A stretch of DNA of 12,483 nt from contig CALNBM010000033.1 of NCBI GenBank assembly GCA_937874195.1, forward strand, positions 1-12,483, given 5' to 3'. The notes beneath the pieces are model-generated. The model did not search any database. It was not told the origin of the DNA and saw only the letters and a program-made list of their open reading frames with translations. The position numbers were made by a program, and so were the translations under genes. Shown piece after piece: positions 1 to 6,281 of this stretch. Each line of letters starts with the position of its first letter. The stretch's first letter is position 1. Source of the DNA: an uncultured Clostridia bacterium (lineage in GTDB: Bacteria > Bacillota > Clostridia > Christensenellales > UBA1242).

Positions 1-96
1 AATATTATAACACCTGTTAAATATACTGTTTCTATGCAGGTCTTAATTAGCATTTGTATTAAAAATCTCATATTTATCTCCACTTTCTATATTATT

Positions 97-516
97 TCAT
101 AAACTTAAAGATCTATTAAACATATATTTATAACAATTTTCTTCCTTAAAGCCGCATTTCAAATATAATTTTTCAGCATACTTTGTCCAAAGAAATTTAC
201 TTGTACCTTTTATGGTCGGATAATTATTTATAAATTCAATTAGCTTTTTCCCCAATCCCATGCCTCTATATTTTTCATCAATAATTACGTCTAATATTAA
301 ACTGTAAACAGCATAATCACTGACAACTCTTGCAAATCCAATTTGTATATCATTATGGTAAATTGCAAAACAAAAGGAGTGCTCAATTGTCTTAGCAATA
401 ACTTTAGCAGGTCGGTTTTTAGCCCAATGAGATTGCCTTAGTAAATTACAAACTCCTTCTAGTTTAATTTTGTCAACATCATCTGTAAGTATGTATTCAC
501 CATCTACTATTTCCAT
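97..516 (-). CDS. GNAT-family N-acetyltransferase
   Basis: This 139-aa protein has the size and layout of a single-domain GNAT acetyltransferase, an enzyme that moves an acetyl group from acetyl-CoA to an amine. The key signature is motif A around residues 78-95: a hydrophobic strand (LILDVIID) followed by the acetyl-CoA pyrophosphate-binding loop RGMGLGKK, matching the family pattern R/Q-x-x-G-x-G/A. A motif-B-like end follows at about residues 114-124 (YAEKLYLKCGFKE), where the Tyr and the GF are typical. The ATG is preceded, reading the minus strand, by AGGGAG at good spacing, which supports this start. No signal peptide or membrane segment is seen, so it is cytoplasmic. The substrate cannot be told from sequence. 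It is transcribed away from the neighbouring tRNA-Leu and no operon partner is visible. The 96 bases beyond its stop show no clear terminator. Confidence 0.9.
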   Translation of the reverse strand: MEIVDGEYILTDDVDKIKLEGVCNLLRQSHWAKNRPAKVIAKTIEHSFCFAIYHNDIQIGFARVVSDYAVYSLILDVIIDEKYRGMGLGKKLIEFINNYPTIKGTSKFLWTKYAEKLYLKCGFKEENCYKYMFNRSLSL

Positions 517-641
517 TACAAAAGCTCCCTTCTAAAATTTCATTTTAATTTATTGCTTTTTTTAAAGCTTTTTTTTAACTCTGTCAGCGTTTTTATATTT
601 AAATCATATATAATAAAATAACAAATAAAAAATAAAACCAT

Positions 642-724
642 GCGGGTGTGGCGAAATTGGCAGACGCACTAGACTTAGGATCTAGCGGGAAACCATGGGG
701 GTTCAAGTCCCTCCATCCGCACCA
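642..724 (+). tRNA. tRNA-Leu (anticodon UAG)
   Basis: A complete class II tRNA with encoded CCA. The acceptor strands GCGGGTG (642-648) and CATCCGC (714-720) pair with one G-T wobble. The D arm contains the leucine-type GGCAGACGC. The anticodon stem CTAGA/TCTAG (669-673/681-685) encloses the loop CTTAGGA, giving anticodon TAG at 676-678. A variable arm and a T arm with loop TTCAAGT follow, then discriminator A at 721 and CCA at 722-724. A TATAAT-like box lies at 609-614, but no convincing -35 box was found. Confidence 0.97.
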
Positions 725-790
725 CAAAAAGACGGCATCTAAACCGTCTTTTTATTTTTTATAATGAATGTTGGTTTTTATGGTATAGTT
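719..790 (+). repeat. Direct repeat copy A: tRNA-Leu 3' end plus terminator
   Basis: A 72-bp unit starting at the GCACCA end of tRNA-Leu and running through its terminator and a short tail. It recurs at 1008-1079 with six substitutions by eye. Similarity begins exactly at GCACCA and does not extend back into the tRNA body. This is the functional copy. The AT-rich stretch between the two copies (791-1007) holds no gene that I can see, only a small inverted repeat, TCTATAT (965-971) and ATATAGA (982-988). Confidence 0.88.
726..760 (+). terminator. Rho-independent terminator of tRNA-Leu
   Basis: AAAAAGACGG (726-735) and CCGTCTTTTT (744-753) form a perfect 10-bp stem with an 8-base loop, followed by more T residues. 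It begins one base after the tRNA CCA end, so it terminates the tRNA-Leu transcript. Confidence 0.92.
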
Positions 791-1007
791 CATATAGTGA
801 AATAGTTTATAGTAAAAAAATCGTGCAAAACTTCAAGATTAATTATAATTTCTATATTTTCTAATGCTAGCACAAAAGTGATAAACTCTAAAAGTTTTTT
901 CCTTTTTTTTAATAGGTTAATAAATTTATAAACCACATTGCCATCTGTGTTTTAAAAAATTAATTCTATATACATTTTTGCATATAGATTTTATTCAGTT
1001 TTTGTTT

Positions 1008-1079
1008 GCACCACAAAAAAACGGCATCTAAACCGCCTTTTTATTTTTTATAATGAATGTTGATTTTTATAGTATAACT
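1008..1079 (+). repeat. Direct repeat copy B: tRNA tail plus terminator, without tRNA
   Basis: Second copy of the 719-790 unit, starting GCACCA but preceded by unrelated AT-rich sequence, so no tRNA body is present. It may be left from a tandem tRNA duplication and deletion, or from an integration event at the tRNA 3' end. Nothing in the sequence decides between these. Confidence 0.85.
1015..1042 (-). terminator. Probable terminator of the glycosyltransferase-like gene (minus strand)
   Basis: Read on the minus strand, AAAAAGGCGG and CCGTTTTTTT form a 10-bp stem with two G-U wobbles and a U-rich tail, about 85 bases beyond the stop at 1127. On the plus strand the same two substitutions give A-C mismatches, so this copy of the tRNA terminator is impaired in its original direction but still foldable in the direction of the gene facing it. 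Confidence 0.6.
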
Positions 1080-1126
1080 TAGAACCGATAGAAACTAATA
1101 ATAAATTTATTAAACAAAAAGCAACA

Positions 1127-2632
1127 CTATTTTATAACATTTTCAATATATTTTCCATTGTTTTCACGCATGTGTAAAGCCATTTTAATAACATTATAAG
1201 CACCGTCATATACGCCCGCAATCTTATTAATTTTAATATGATAACACATACTTTTGAGTAAGCTGTTATCGTTGTTAAAATGATCTATCATTGAAAAAAT
1301 TTCTTTTTTGGTTGAGCACTCGTATGTACCATCGCCAATTTCACTCGTTCTAATCGCTCCATACATTTCATGACCGCCTACCCTTGTTATTATTATTTTA
1401 GGAACAGGATAAAATGCCATTTCACTTGGTTTTGTTATCACACAATCCACAAAGCGCATTAAGAGGTTGGTTGCATAAACAGCTTCAAAAATATTACTGT
1501 TATATATAAAATAAATACCCTTAGTTTTTTGGGTCTTATTTTTTTCCACAAACGCTTCAAGTTCGCAGTAAGTATCATCAAAGAAATTAAATAAATGCTT
1601 ATAATTTGCTAACTTTTTTAGTAAGTAATCTATAACATTTTTGTGATCGCCGACATTGATAAATAAAGACGCAGAATTCTTTTCTATATATGGAATAAAA
1701 TGTTTAATAATATCTGCAGTTAACTCACGCTGTGCGCCGGCGCCACCAATACTAATTAAATATCTTTTATCAAACTTTTTTTGCGCTCGCTCTAACCTGT
1801 TAGCACAATCTCCTTCAATGTACGCTACTAATTCATGGTCAACATAATGACCTGCATAATAAATTGCATGTGCTGGAAGTGGTTGAAGTTTTTTGCGCTT
1901 ATTCATACTCCTTAAAGATTTATATCCTAAATAAGCCGACGGAGTTTGAACAGCATGAACACTTCCTTCTGAATAATGAATGGATATAGGCCAGTTATCG
2001 GGTATAGCATTAACAACATTTTTCATACCCGCATGAATTGCTCCTTGTGAACAAAATGCGTGCGTTGCCACAAACGGCACCTTTTTAGGCAAATTTTTAA
2101 ATATAGGCATAAATAGTTCGGTTGTTCGTTGGTCTATTGCGTAACCCTCTATTCGTTTATAATAGTTCATACTAATTGGATCCCAAAAAAACTTATTGAA
2201 TATCCTTGATTTTTGAGAAAGCCTTGAAGCAAAAGAATAAAGTTTGTCTTGATATTTTAAAACTTTTGTGCATAAGCTGTTTTCAAAATTGCTAAGATCA
2301 AACCAATACGGATTATATCCCAGCGCACGCGCCGCAGATACCATTGCCATAGCAATTCTATAATGACCATATCCCATTCGTATATTCCCAATGACAACTG
2401 CTTTGTCATCATTTAATACCAACGGCATATCACCTGCATTAATGGGAACGATATTTTTACATTCAAATAATTTATATAGTAAAAAATCGTCCACGGCTTT
2501 TATTTTATAATCCACTTCACTATCGTCGCCGAATTTTTTAACAAAAAACCTTTTGTACCTAAGCGCAAATCGTTGCGTAGCATTACCAATTTTATTGCCA
2601 AAAACAAGCTTAGACTTATTAATCTTTTTCAT
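1127..2632 (-). CDS. GT-B-fold glycosyltransferase-like protein (MGDG synthase/MurG-like)
   Basis: A 501-aa protein that looks like a two-domain GT-B glycosyltransferase, but the exact family is not certain. The N-terminal half has a strand then a glycine-rich turn, VIGNIRMGYGHYRIAMAM (about residues 80-97). This resembles the GxGH loop of MGDG synthase/MurG-type enzymes, followed by a helix and AARALGYNPYWFDL. The C-terminal half opens with a second strand-loop, YLISIGGAGAQRE (about 292-304), and contains VITKPSEMAF (about 399-408) and RVGGHEMYGAIRTSEIGDG (about 418-436). This is the place and pattern of the KPG..E and GxxE nucleotide-sugar-binding motifs of GT28-type enzymes. The usual KPGG is KPSE here. 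No signal peptide or transmembrane helix is seen; the basic N-terminus could touch a membrane. The minus-strand context TTGAGGTATTTATG gives a ribosome site and supports the start. It is monocistronic, with its own promoter and terminator. Donor and acceptor are unknown; a glycolipid or cell-envelope role is inference. Confidence 0.72.
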   Translation of the reverse strand: MKKINKSKLVFGNKIGNATQRFALRYKRFFVKKFGDDSEVDYKIKAVDDFLLYKLFECKNIVPINAGDMPLVLNDDKAVVIGNIRMGYGHYRIAMAMVSAARALGYNPYWFDLSNFENSLCTKVLKYQDKLYSFASRLSQKSRIFNKFFWDPISMNYYKRIEGYAIDQRTTELFMPIFKNLPKKVPFVATHAFCSQGAIHAGMKNVVNAIPDNWPISIHYSEGSVHAVQTPSAYLGYKSLRSMNKRKKLQPLPAHAIYYAGHYVDHELVAYIEGDCANRLERAQKKFDKRYLISIGGAGAQRELTADIIKHFIPYIEKNSASLFINVGDHKNVIDYLLKKLANYKHLFNFFDDTYCELEAFVEKNKTQKTKGIYFIYNSNIFEAVYATNLLMRFVDCVITKPSEMAFYPVPKIIITRVGGHEMYGAIRTSEIGDGTYECSTKKEIFSMIDHFNNDNSLLKSMCYHIKINKIAGVYDGAYNVIKMALHMRENNGKYIENVIK

Positions 2633-2688
2633 AAATACCTCAATTAATTTATATGCTTTTCTAAATTATAGTGTTTGAAAACAAGCGA

Positions 2689-2716
2689 ATTATATAGTAG
2701 TTTGAAAATGTTGCAA
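2689..2716 (-). promoter_or_regulatory. Sigma-70/SigA-type promoter of the glycosyltransferase-like gene
   Basis: On the minus strand, TTGCAA (2711-2716) and TATAAT (2689-2694) are 16 bp apart and lie about 60 bp upstream of the ATG at 2632. The 9-mer GTTTGAAAA (plus-strand reading) occurs at 2700-2708 inside the spacer and again at 2673-2681 just downstream. It could be an operator, but nothing proves this. Confidence 0.6.
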
Positions 2717-2903
2717 GATAATATTGCGATTAATTGATAACATGACTTTTAAACCCAAAAGACGTTATTTAAATAATTAATTTTATTATATCTTATTTTT
2801 AGAAACTTTCAAAACTTTTTATCGACAAAAAAACAACCGCGCATAGTTATTACTATCACTTATGATTCTTGATTATTCTCTTATTACTAGTCTTTGGCTC
2901 GAC
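2717..2903. other. Non-coding AT-rich gap before the recombinase remnant
   Basis: I see no gene, RNA or strong repeat here. The reading frame of the recombinase remnant stays open back to about 2847, but its translation before residue KSSVRHIG no longer resembles a recombinase, so I did not extend the pseudogene into it. Confidence 0.5.
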
Positions 2904-3116
2904 TATCTTTTAAATAAAAGCAGTGTTCGTCATATTGGTTGCCACTCACTTAGGCACACATTTATAACATCACTATTAAGACAAAAATTAAATGTTAAAG
3001 TTGTTACAAAATTGACGGACACGCCAACCCTAATGTAACATTATCAACATACGACCCACTTTTTAGAAGAGGACAACAATGAGGCAGCGGAAATAATGAA
3101 TAGATTGTTAGGATAA
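2904..3116 (+). pseudogene. Tyrosine recombinase (phage-type integrase), C-terminal remnant with two frameshifts
   Basis: Three pieces in two frames spell the C-terminal catalytic part of a tyrosine recombinase. Piece 1 (to about 3014) reads KSSVRHIGCHSLRHTF then ITSLLRQKLNVKVVTKL, containing the box II HxLRH with its catalytic His and Arg. Piece 2 (3017-3061), one frame over, reads GHANPNVTLSTYDPL. It supplies the conserved GH and the Tyr that is the DNA-cleaving nucleophile in this family. Piece 3 (3063-3116), back in the first frame, reads LEEDNNEAAEIMNRLLG and stops at TAA 3114-3116. The pieces join end to end with about one base lost near 3015 and one gained near 3062. Everything N-terminal to about 2904 is gone or unrecognisable. 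The protein cannot be active. The remnant ends 2 bp from the convergent membrane-protein gene and lies about 375 bp from a half tRNA, which fits an old integration site. Confidence 0.85.
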
Positions 3117-3118
3117 AG

Positions 3119-3466
3119 CTAATTCTTAACTTTGTAAACTATCACTATTATGCCCACAATTAATGCTACTACGCCTATTGAAATTAACGTAATAGCCCAC
3201 CATTGCAAAGCAATAAACCATTTAATAAATTGGGAAATCCAACCAAATACTAAAGTTATTCCTACAAAAACAGCAAATCTGATTATCCAATGGACAATAC
3301 TCATTGTTTTCGATTCATAACAACCGATAGCATCAAATATAATCCCTACTAACTTGAAGGCTACAACATATGCTATAAAATTAACTATGACAAATAAAAT
3401 AACATCCAACCACCAAATATTTGTTATAGTAAATAAATTAATAAAAAAATCGTAAAGTGCTTTCAT
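3119..3466 (-). CDS. Small hydrophobic membrane protein of unknown function
   Basis: A 115-aa protein made almost entirely of hydrophobic segments. Likely membrane helices lie at about residues 18-43 (WWLDVILFVIVNFIAYVVAF), 58-80 (a segment containing IIRFAVFVGITLVFGW) and 88-112 (WWAITLISIGVVALIVGIIV). The N-terminus is short and the C-terminal tail is basic (KVKN). Only one Cys is present and there is no recognisable enzyme motif, so I assign no function. AAGGATAATTATG on the minus strand gives a good ribosome site. A TATAAT box sits about 20 bases upstream of the ATG, next to the half tRNA, without a clear -35. It converges on the recombinase remnant and has no co-directional partner. Immunity, holin-like or stress roles are possible but unsupported. 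Confidence 0.7.
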   Translation of the reverse strand: MKALYDFFINLFTITNIWWLDVILFVIVNFIAYVVAFKLVGIIFDAIGCYESKTMSIVHWIIRFAVFVGITLVFGWISQFIKWFIALQWWAITLISIGVVALIVGIIVIVYKVKN

Positions 3467-3492
3467 AATTATCCTTTGTATTTAATTATATT

Positions 3493-3536
3493 TGGTGTTC
3501 CCGACAGGGATCGAACCTGTGACTAACCCTTAGGAG
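3493..3536 (-). pseudogene. 3' half of a tRNA (CCU-Arg-like), 5' half missing
   Basis: Read on the minus strand, this is a tRNA end. The T stem ACAGG/CCTGT encloses loop TTCGATC, then come the 3' acceptor strand CGGGAAC, discriminator A and CCA (3493-3495). Upstream is GGGTT preceded by CTCCTAA, which fits the 3' side of an Arg(CCU) anticodon arm. Alternatively ACTCCTAAGGGTTAGTC could be a class II variable arm, because GGCGATT precedes it. The matching 5' acceptor strand GTTCCCG and a D arm are absent upstream. A free-standing tRNA 3' half is the usual footprint of an element inserted in a tRNA gene, with the element on the 5' side of the fragment (here, to the right). Confidence 0.8.
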
Positions 3537-3562
3537 TAATCGCCTTACCTTAATTCAATGAT

Positions 3563-3596
3563 TTGAATAAAAATATAGCGATTGAATGAAAATATA
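3563..3596. repeat. Pair of 15-bp direct repeats beside the half tRNA
   Basis: TTGAATAAAAATATA (3563-3577) and TTGAATGAAAATATA (3582-3596) differ at one base and start 19 bp apart. ATTCAAT occurs in inverted orientation on both sides (3553-3559 and 3604-3610). Short repeats beside a tRNA fragment recall the arm-type binding sites of tyrosine recombinases; this is inference only, and AT-richness raises the chance of coincidence. Confidence 0.5.
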
Positions 3597-3650
3597 AACC
3601 CTTATTCAATGCAAAAATGGAGTTTAAATACTCTAAATATACTGAATAAA

Positions 3651-3699
3651 AGTGTATAAAATATAAATGCAAAATATTATGGTGCAGATTTTATACACT
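3651..3699. repeat. 12-bp perfect inverted repeat with T-rich flank
   Basis: AGTGTATAAAAT (3651-3662) and ATTTTATACACT (3688-3699) are exact reverse complements separated by 25 bases, and a T-rich tract follows on the plus strand. It could be a weak AT-rich terminator, a binding site, or a recombination site at the left edge of the restriction-modification operon. The rest of 3541-3832 shows no gene. Confidence 0.65.
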
Positions 3700-3832
3700 T
3701 TCTATTTTTTATAATCCCACTATACCCCGTTTTCCCTTTATCTTACAACACTTTTTGTCCGTTCTAATTAATCTTTTCCAGGGCTCGTGTTATCCGTTAA
3801 TAAAAACTAATAAAAATTATTTGCTAAATATT

Positions 3833-3860
3833 TTGCATTAGAGTTGTTTTATGTTATACT
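3833..3860 (+). promoter_or_regulatory. Promoter of the restriction-modification operon
   Basis: TTGCAT (3833-3838) and TATACT (3855-3860) are 16 bp apart, with an extended -10 TG at 3852-3853. The transcript would start near 3867, leaving a leader of about 35 bases before the regulator gene. No other good promoter is seen before the operon. Confidence 0.68.
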
Positions 3861-3863
3861 TAA

Positions 3864-3881
3864 AAAGTAAAGAAAGTAAAG
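3864..3881 (+). promoter_or_regulatory. Tandem 9-bp repeat, candidate operator
   Basis: AAAGTAAAG occurs twice back to back without a mismatch, just after the -10 box and over the likely transcription start. A protein bound here would block the promoter. The obvious candidate is the AbrB-like product of the first gene, so autoregulation of the operon is inferred. Confidence 0.55.
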
Positions 3882-3902
3882 ATTATTAAAAGGGAGATAA
3901 TG

Positions 3903-4109
3903 ATGCAACTAATAAAAGTAGCTACTTTATCAGAAAAAGGGCAAGTTACAATACCGATAAAAATTAGAAAATTAATTGGAGTAGAAAATGGGCAATCAGT
4001 AGCTTTTTATTTAGATGGAAAGGATGTAGTTTTAATGAATATTAATAATTTAAATATTGAGATAAAAAATCCCAACAAAATAACTATCATCAAAGGAGAA
4101 CGAAGATGA
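3903..4109 (+). CDS. AbrB/MazE/SpoVT-family DNA-binding protein, likely operon regulator
   Basis: A 68-aa protein with the swapped-hairpin AbrB-type DNA-binding fold. The diagnostic stretch LSEKGQVTIPIKIRKLIGV, then GQSVAFYLDGKDVVLMN, lies in the first 50 residues. Family members bind DNA as dimers and act as transition-state regulators or as antitoxins. The remaining tail (NNLNIEIKNPNKITIIKGERR, the part after about residue 47) has no recognisable domain. Two ATGs stand in tandem at 3900 and 3903. AGGGAG (3891-3896) is 3 bases from the first and 6 from the second, so the second is preferred. The stop TGA overlaps the next gene's ATG in an ATGA junction (4106-4109), implying translational coupling with the nuclease-methyltransferase. 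No MazF- or PIN-type toxin is adjacent, so an antitoxin role is unlikely and a control function for the restriction-modification genes is favoured. Confidence 0.85.
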   Translation: MQLIKVATLSEKGQVTIPIKIRKLIGVENGQSVAFYLDGKDVVLMNINNLNIEIKNPNKITIIKGERR

Positions 4110-6280
4110 AAAAATTTATTGAATCTAAATTAGAATATGATGAAATTTATAAAAATAAAGATTTCACAGTCTCATTTTTGCCTGTTCATCTTTCTATTAG
4201 TAAAACATGCACAATCAAAAATAAAAAAGGTACAAGAAATGAAGAATACTATAAATGGCAATTTTTTTACTCTTTAGTTTATTCAGGAATGTATAACAAG
4301 GAAAACATTGGCTGTGAAATTAGTTTTCCTAAAGGGAATAAGGAATCTAAACCTATTAAATTTGATGGTGCAATATTCGATGATCCTTTATGGTTTGAAC
4401 ATTACAAACTTTTTCATATAAATAAAAGTCAAACTGATTTAGACTGGTTAAGAAGACATTTAATATGTGTAATTGAGTTTAAAGATGAAAATTCAAAAAA
4501 TATTGAAGTAGTATATAATCAGCAATTAAAACCTGCGATGAAAGAATCTGAAAACAAATATACTCTAGGAATAATCTACGATGATGAAAGATTGTTCCTT
4601 TTCCAAAAAAAAGATAACGTGTTTTTAAGATTAGACGAATCTTTTAATTCTAAAGGAGATGAGAGCACAACAAAAGATCTAAATTTACATTTAGCTGATG
4701 CCTATTATAAAATACCTAACTATGATCAAATGATTAAACACATAACAAATGTTTCTTACGATAGAAGTCATAGAACGATTGATGATCTTGACATTGTAAC
4801 GGGTGTTTATAGTAAGCAATTAACAGATGGAATATCTGCAATATTGAGAACTGCCGATAAAGTTGGTATGAGAAATACAAGAGGATATGAGATTATTATA
4901 CAAACACTAGCCTTAAAAATATTTGATGAAAAACGCAGTTACAATTCAGATCCTAAACAATATCTCGATTTTTACAAAGGGCAGGAAGAAACAAAAAAAT
5001 TAAATTTGCTTTTTTATATAACTAAAGAAGAAAAAAATTGCACTGATTTAAATGATGAGCATATTCAACAATTTATTAAAAGAATGAGAACTTTATATAA
5101 TGAAGCTGCTAGTATATATAAATTTATTCTAAATGAAAATGATGCTGAAACTATTAATTGGAAAAATGAATCACACATTCACATATTAAGTGAAGTTGTT
5201 GAACAATTACAGGATTTTAGCTTTGTTAAATCGCAAAAAACAGATCTATATCAGCTTGTCTTTTATAAATTTGCTAATGAGTTTTCAAAAGCAGATAAAG
5301 GGCAATTTATTACCCCAATTCCTTTAATTGATTTTTTAGTACAAATTGTAAATCCTAGAAGTAATGAAAAAATAATAGATCCAACAGTTGGCATCGCTGA
5401 TTTTTTATCTATTTCTTATGTAAATTCAAAAGGAAAGTTGGATGATAAAAATATTTTTGGTATTGATAACGATGAGCAAATGGTAATGTTAGCTCAATTA
5501 AATATGTTGTTAAATGGAGATGGAAATTCAGTATTAGAATATAAACCTGATTTGGGCTCAATAATATGGAAATTTAGTGAGAGAAATGATTTAGTCCAAT
5601 TAAATCCAAAAATACATAAAAATGGTAAATGGGATGAATGGAATGACAACACAAAATTAAAAAAATTTGATGTAGTATTAACAAATCCTCCATTTGGAGA
5701 TGATAGAAAGTTTGGACCTAAAAATTCAAACGAAAAAGAAATAATGGAAATGTATGAATTATGGAACATTGCAAGAAATGGAAATTCTATAGATTTGGGC
5801 TTAATTTTTTTAGAAAATGCATATCGAATATTAAAAGAGAATGGAAGAATGGGGATTATTTTATCAAATAGTATTGCATCAATAGATAGATGGGAAAAGG
5901 CTCGTAAGTGGTTGATGGATAAAATGCGTTTAGTGGCTTTATTTGACTTGCCACCTAATGTTTTTGCTGATACAGGTGTAAACACAACGTTAATAGTTGC
6001 ATATAAACCATCTGAAAAAAAATTAAAAGAGTTGCAAAATAATAATTATGAAATTTTTGTAAAAGATATTAAAAATGTTGGATACGAGGTTAGAACATCT
6101 AAAAGAGTAAAATATTTTAATCCCATATATAAATTTAATGAAAAAACATTTGATATAATGCAAGATGTTGATGGTAATCCTCTTATTGATGAAGATTTTA
6201 CTAATACAATTAATGATTTCAAAAATTGGTGTTATTCACAAGAAATTACTTTAAAATCAATTTTTATTGAGGATAAGTGA
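4106..6280 (+). CDS. Fused PD-(D/E)XK-like nuclease and N6-adenine DNA methyltransferase (type IIG/BcgI-like)
   Basis: A 724-aa protein that appears to hold both modification and restriction functions. Residues 45-180 resemble the nuclease domain at the N-terminus of HsdR and BcgI-like proteins: PIKFDGAIF gives an acidic residue (D87), VIEFKDE gives E124-x-K126, and YNQQ follows at about 137-140, as in PD-(D/E)XK enzymes. Residues 200-395 are helical, like the HsdM N-terminal domain. The gamma-class methyltransferase core follows: GQFITP (399-404), motif I DPTVGIADFL (425-434), FGIDNDEQMVMLAQLN (451-466) and motif IV NPPF (527-530). Later come LIFLENAYRILKENGRMGII (566-585) and LFDLPPNVFADTGVNTTLIV (612-631). 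Motif I is unusual, with G-I-A where G-x-G is standard. AAAGGAG (4093-4099) and the ATGA overlap with the regulator support the start. It would use S-adenosylmethionine to methylate adenine at sites chosen by the adjacent specificity subunit and would cleave unmodified DNA. The nuclease assignment is less certain than the methyltransferase; an inactive or purely structural N-terminus is possible. Confidence 0.85.
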   Translation: MKKFIESKLEYDEIYKNKDFTVSFLPVHLSISKTCTIKNKKGTRNEEYYKWQFFYSLVYSGMYNKENIGCEISFPKGNKESKPIKFDGAIFDDPLWFEHYKLFHINKSQTDLDWLRRHLICVIEFKDENSKNIEVVYNQQLKPAMKESENKYTLGIIYDDERLFLFQKKDNVFLRLDESFNSKGDESTTKDLNLHLADAYYKIPNYDQMIKHITNVSYDRSHRTIDDLDIVTGVYSKQLTDGISAILRTADKVGMRNTRGYEIIIQTLALKIFDEKRSYNSDPKQYLDFYKGQEETKKLNLLFYITKEEKNCTDLNDEHIQQFIKRMRTLYNEAASIYKFILNENDAETINWKNESHIHILSEVVEQLQDFSFVKSQKTDLYQLVFYKFANEFSKADKGQFITPIPLIDFLVQIVNPRSNEKIIDPTVGIADFLSISYVNSKGKLDDKNIFGIDNDEQMVMLAQLNMLLNGDGNSVLEYKPDLGSIIWKFSERNDLVQLNPKIHKNGKWDEWNDNTKLKKFDVVLTNPPFGDDRKFGPKNSNEKEIMEMYELWNIARNGNSIDLGLIFLENAYRILKENGRMGIILSNSIASIDRWEKARKWLMDKMRLVALFDLPPNVFADTGVNTTLIVAYKPSEKKLKELQNNNYEIFVKDIKNVGYEVRTSKRVKYFNPIYKFNEKTFDIMQDVDGNPLIDEDFTNTINDFKNWCYSQEITLKSIFIEDK

Positions 6281-6281
6281 T

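Noticed and set aside
555..576. Short GCTTT/AAAGC hairpin followed by eight T residues
   Set aside because: The stem is only 5 bp in AT-rich DNA, and no plus-strand gene precedes it, so a terminator role has no support.
1656..1847. 63-codon plus-strand open frame
   Set aside because: It lies wholly inside the well-supported minus-strand glycosyltransferase-like gene and has no family signature.
3903..4109. Toxin-antitoxin module based on the AbrB/MazE-like protein
   Set aside because: No small toxin gene is adjacent; the next gene is a 724-aa nuclease-methyltransferase coupled by an ATGA overlap.
5494..5985. 163-codon minus-strand open frame
   Set aside because: Opposite strand of the conserved methyltransferase core, including NPPF; low-complexity Phe/Ser-rich translation typical of a shadow.
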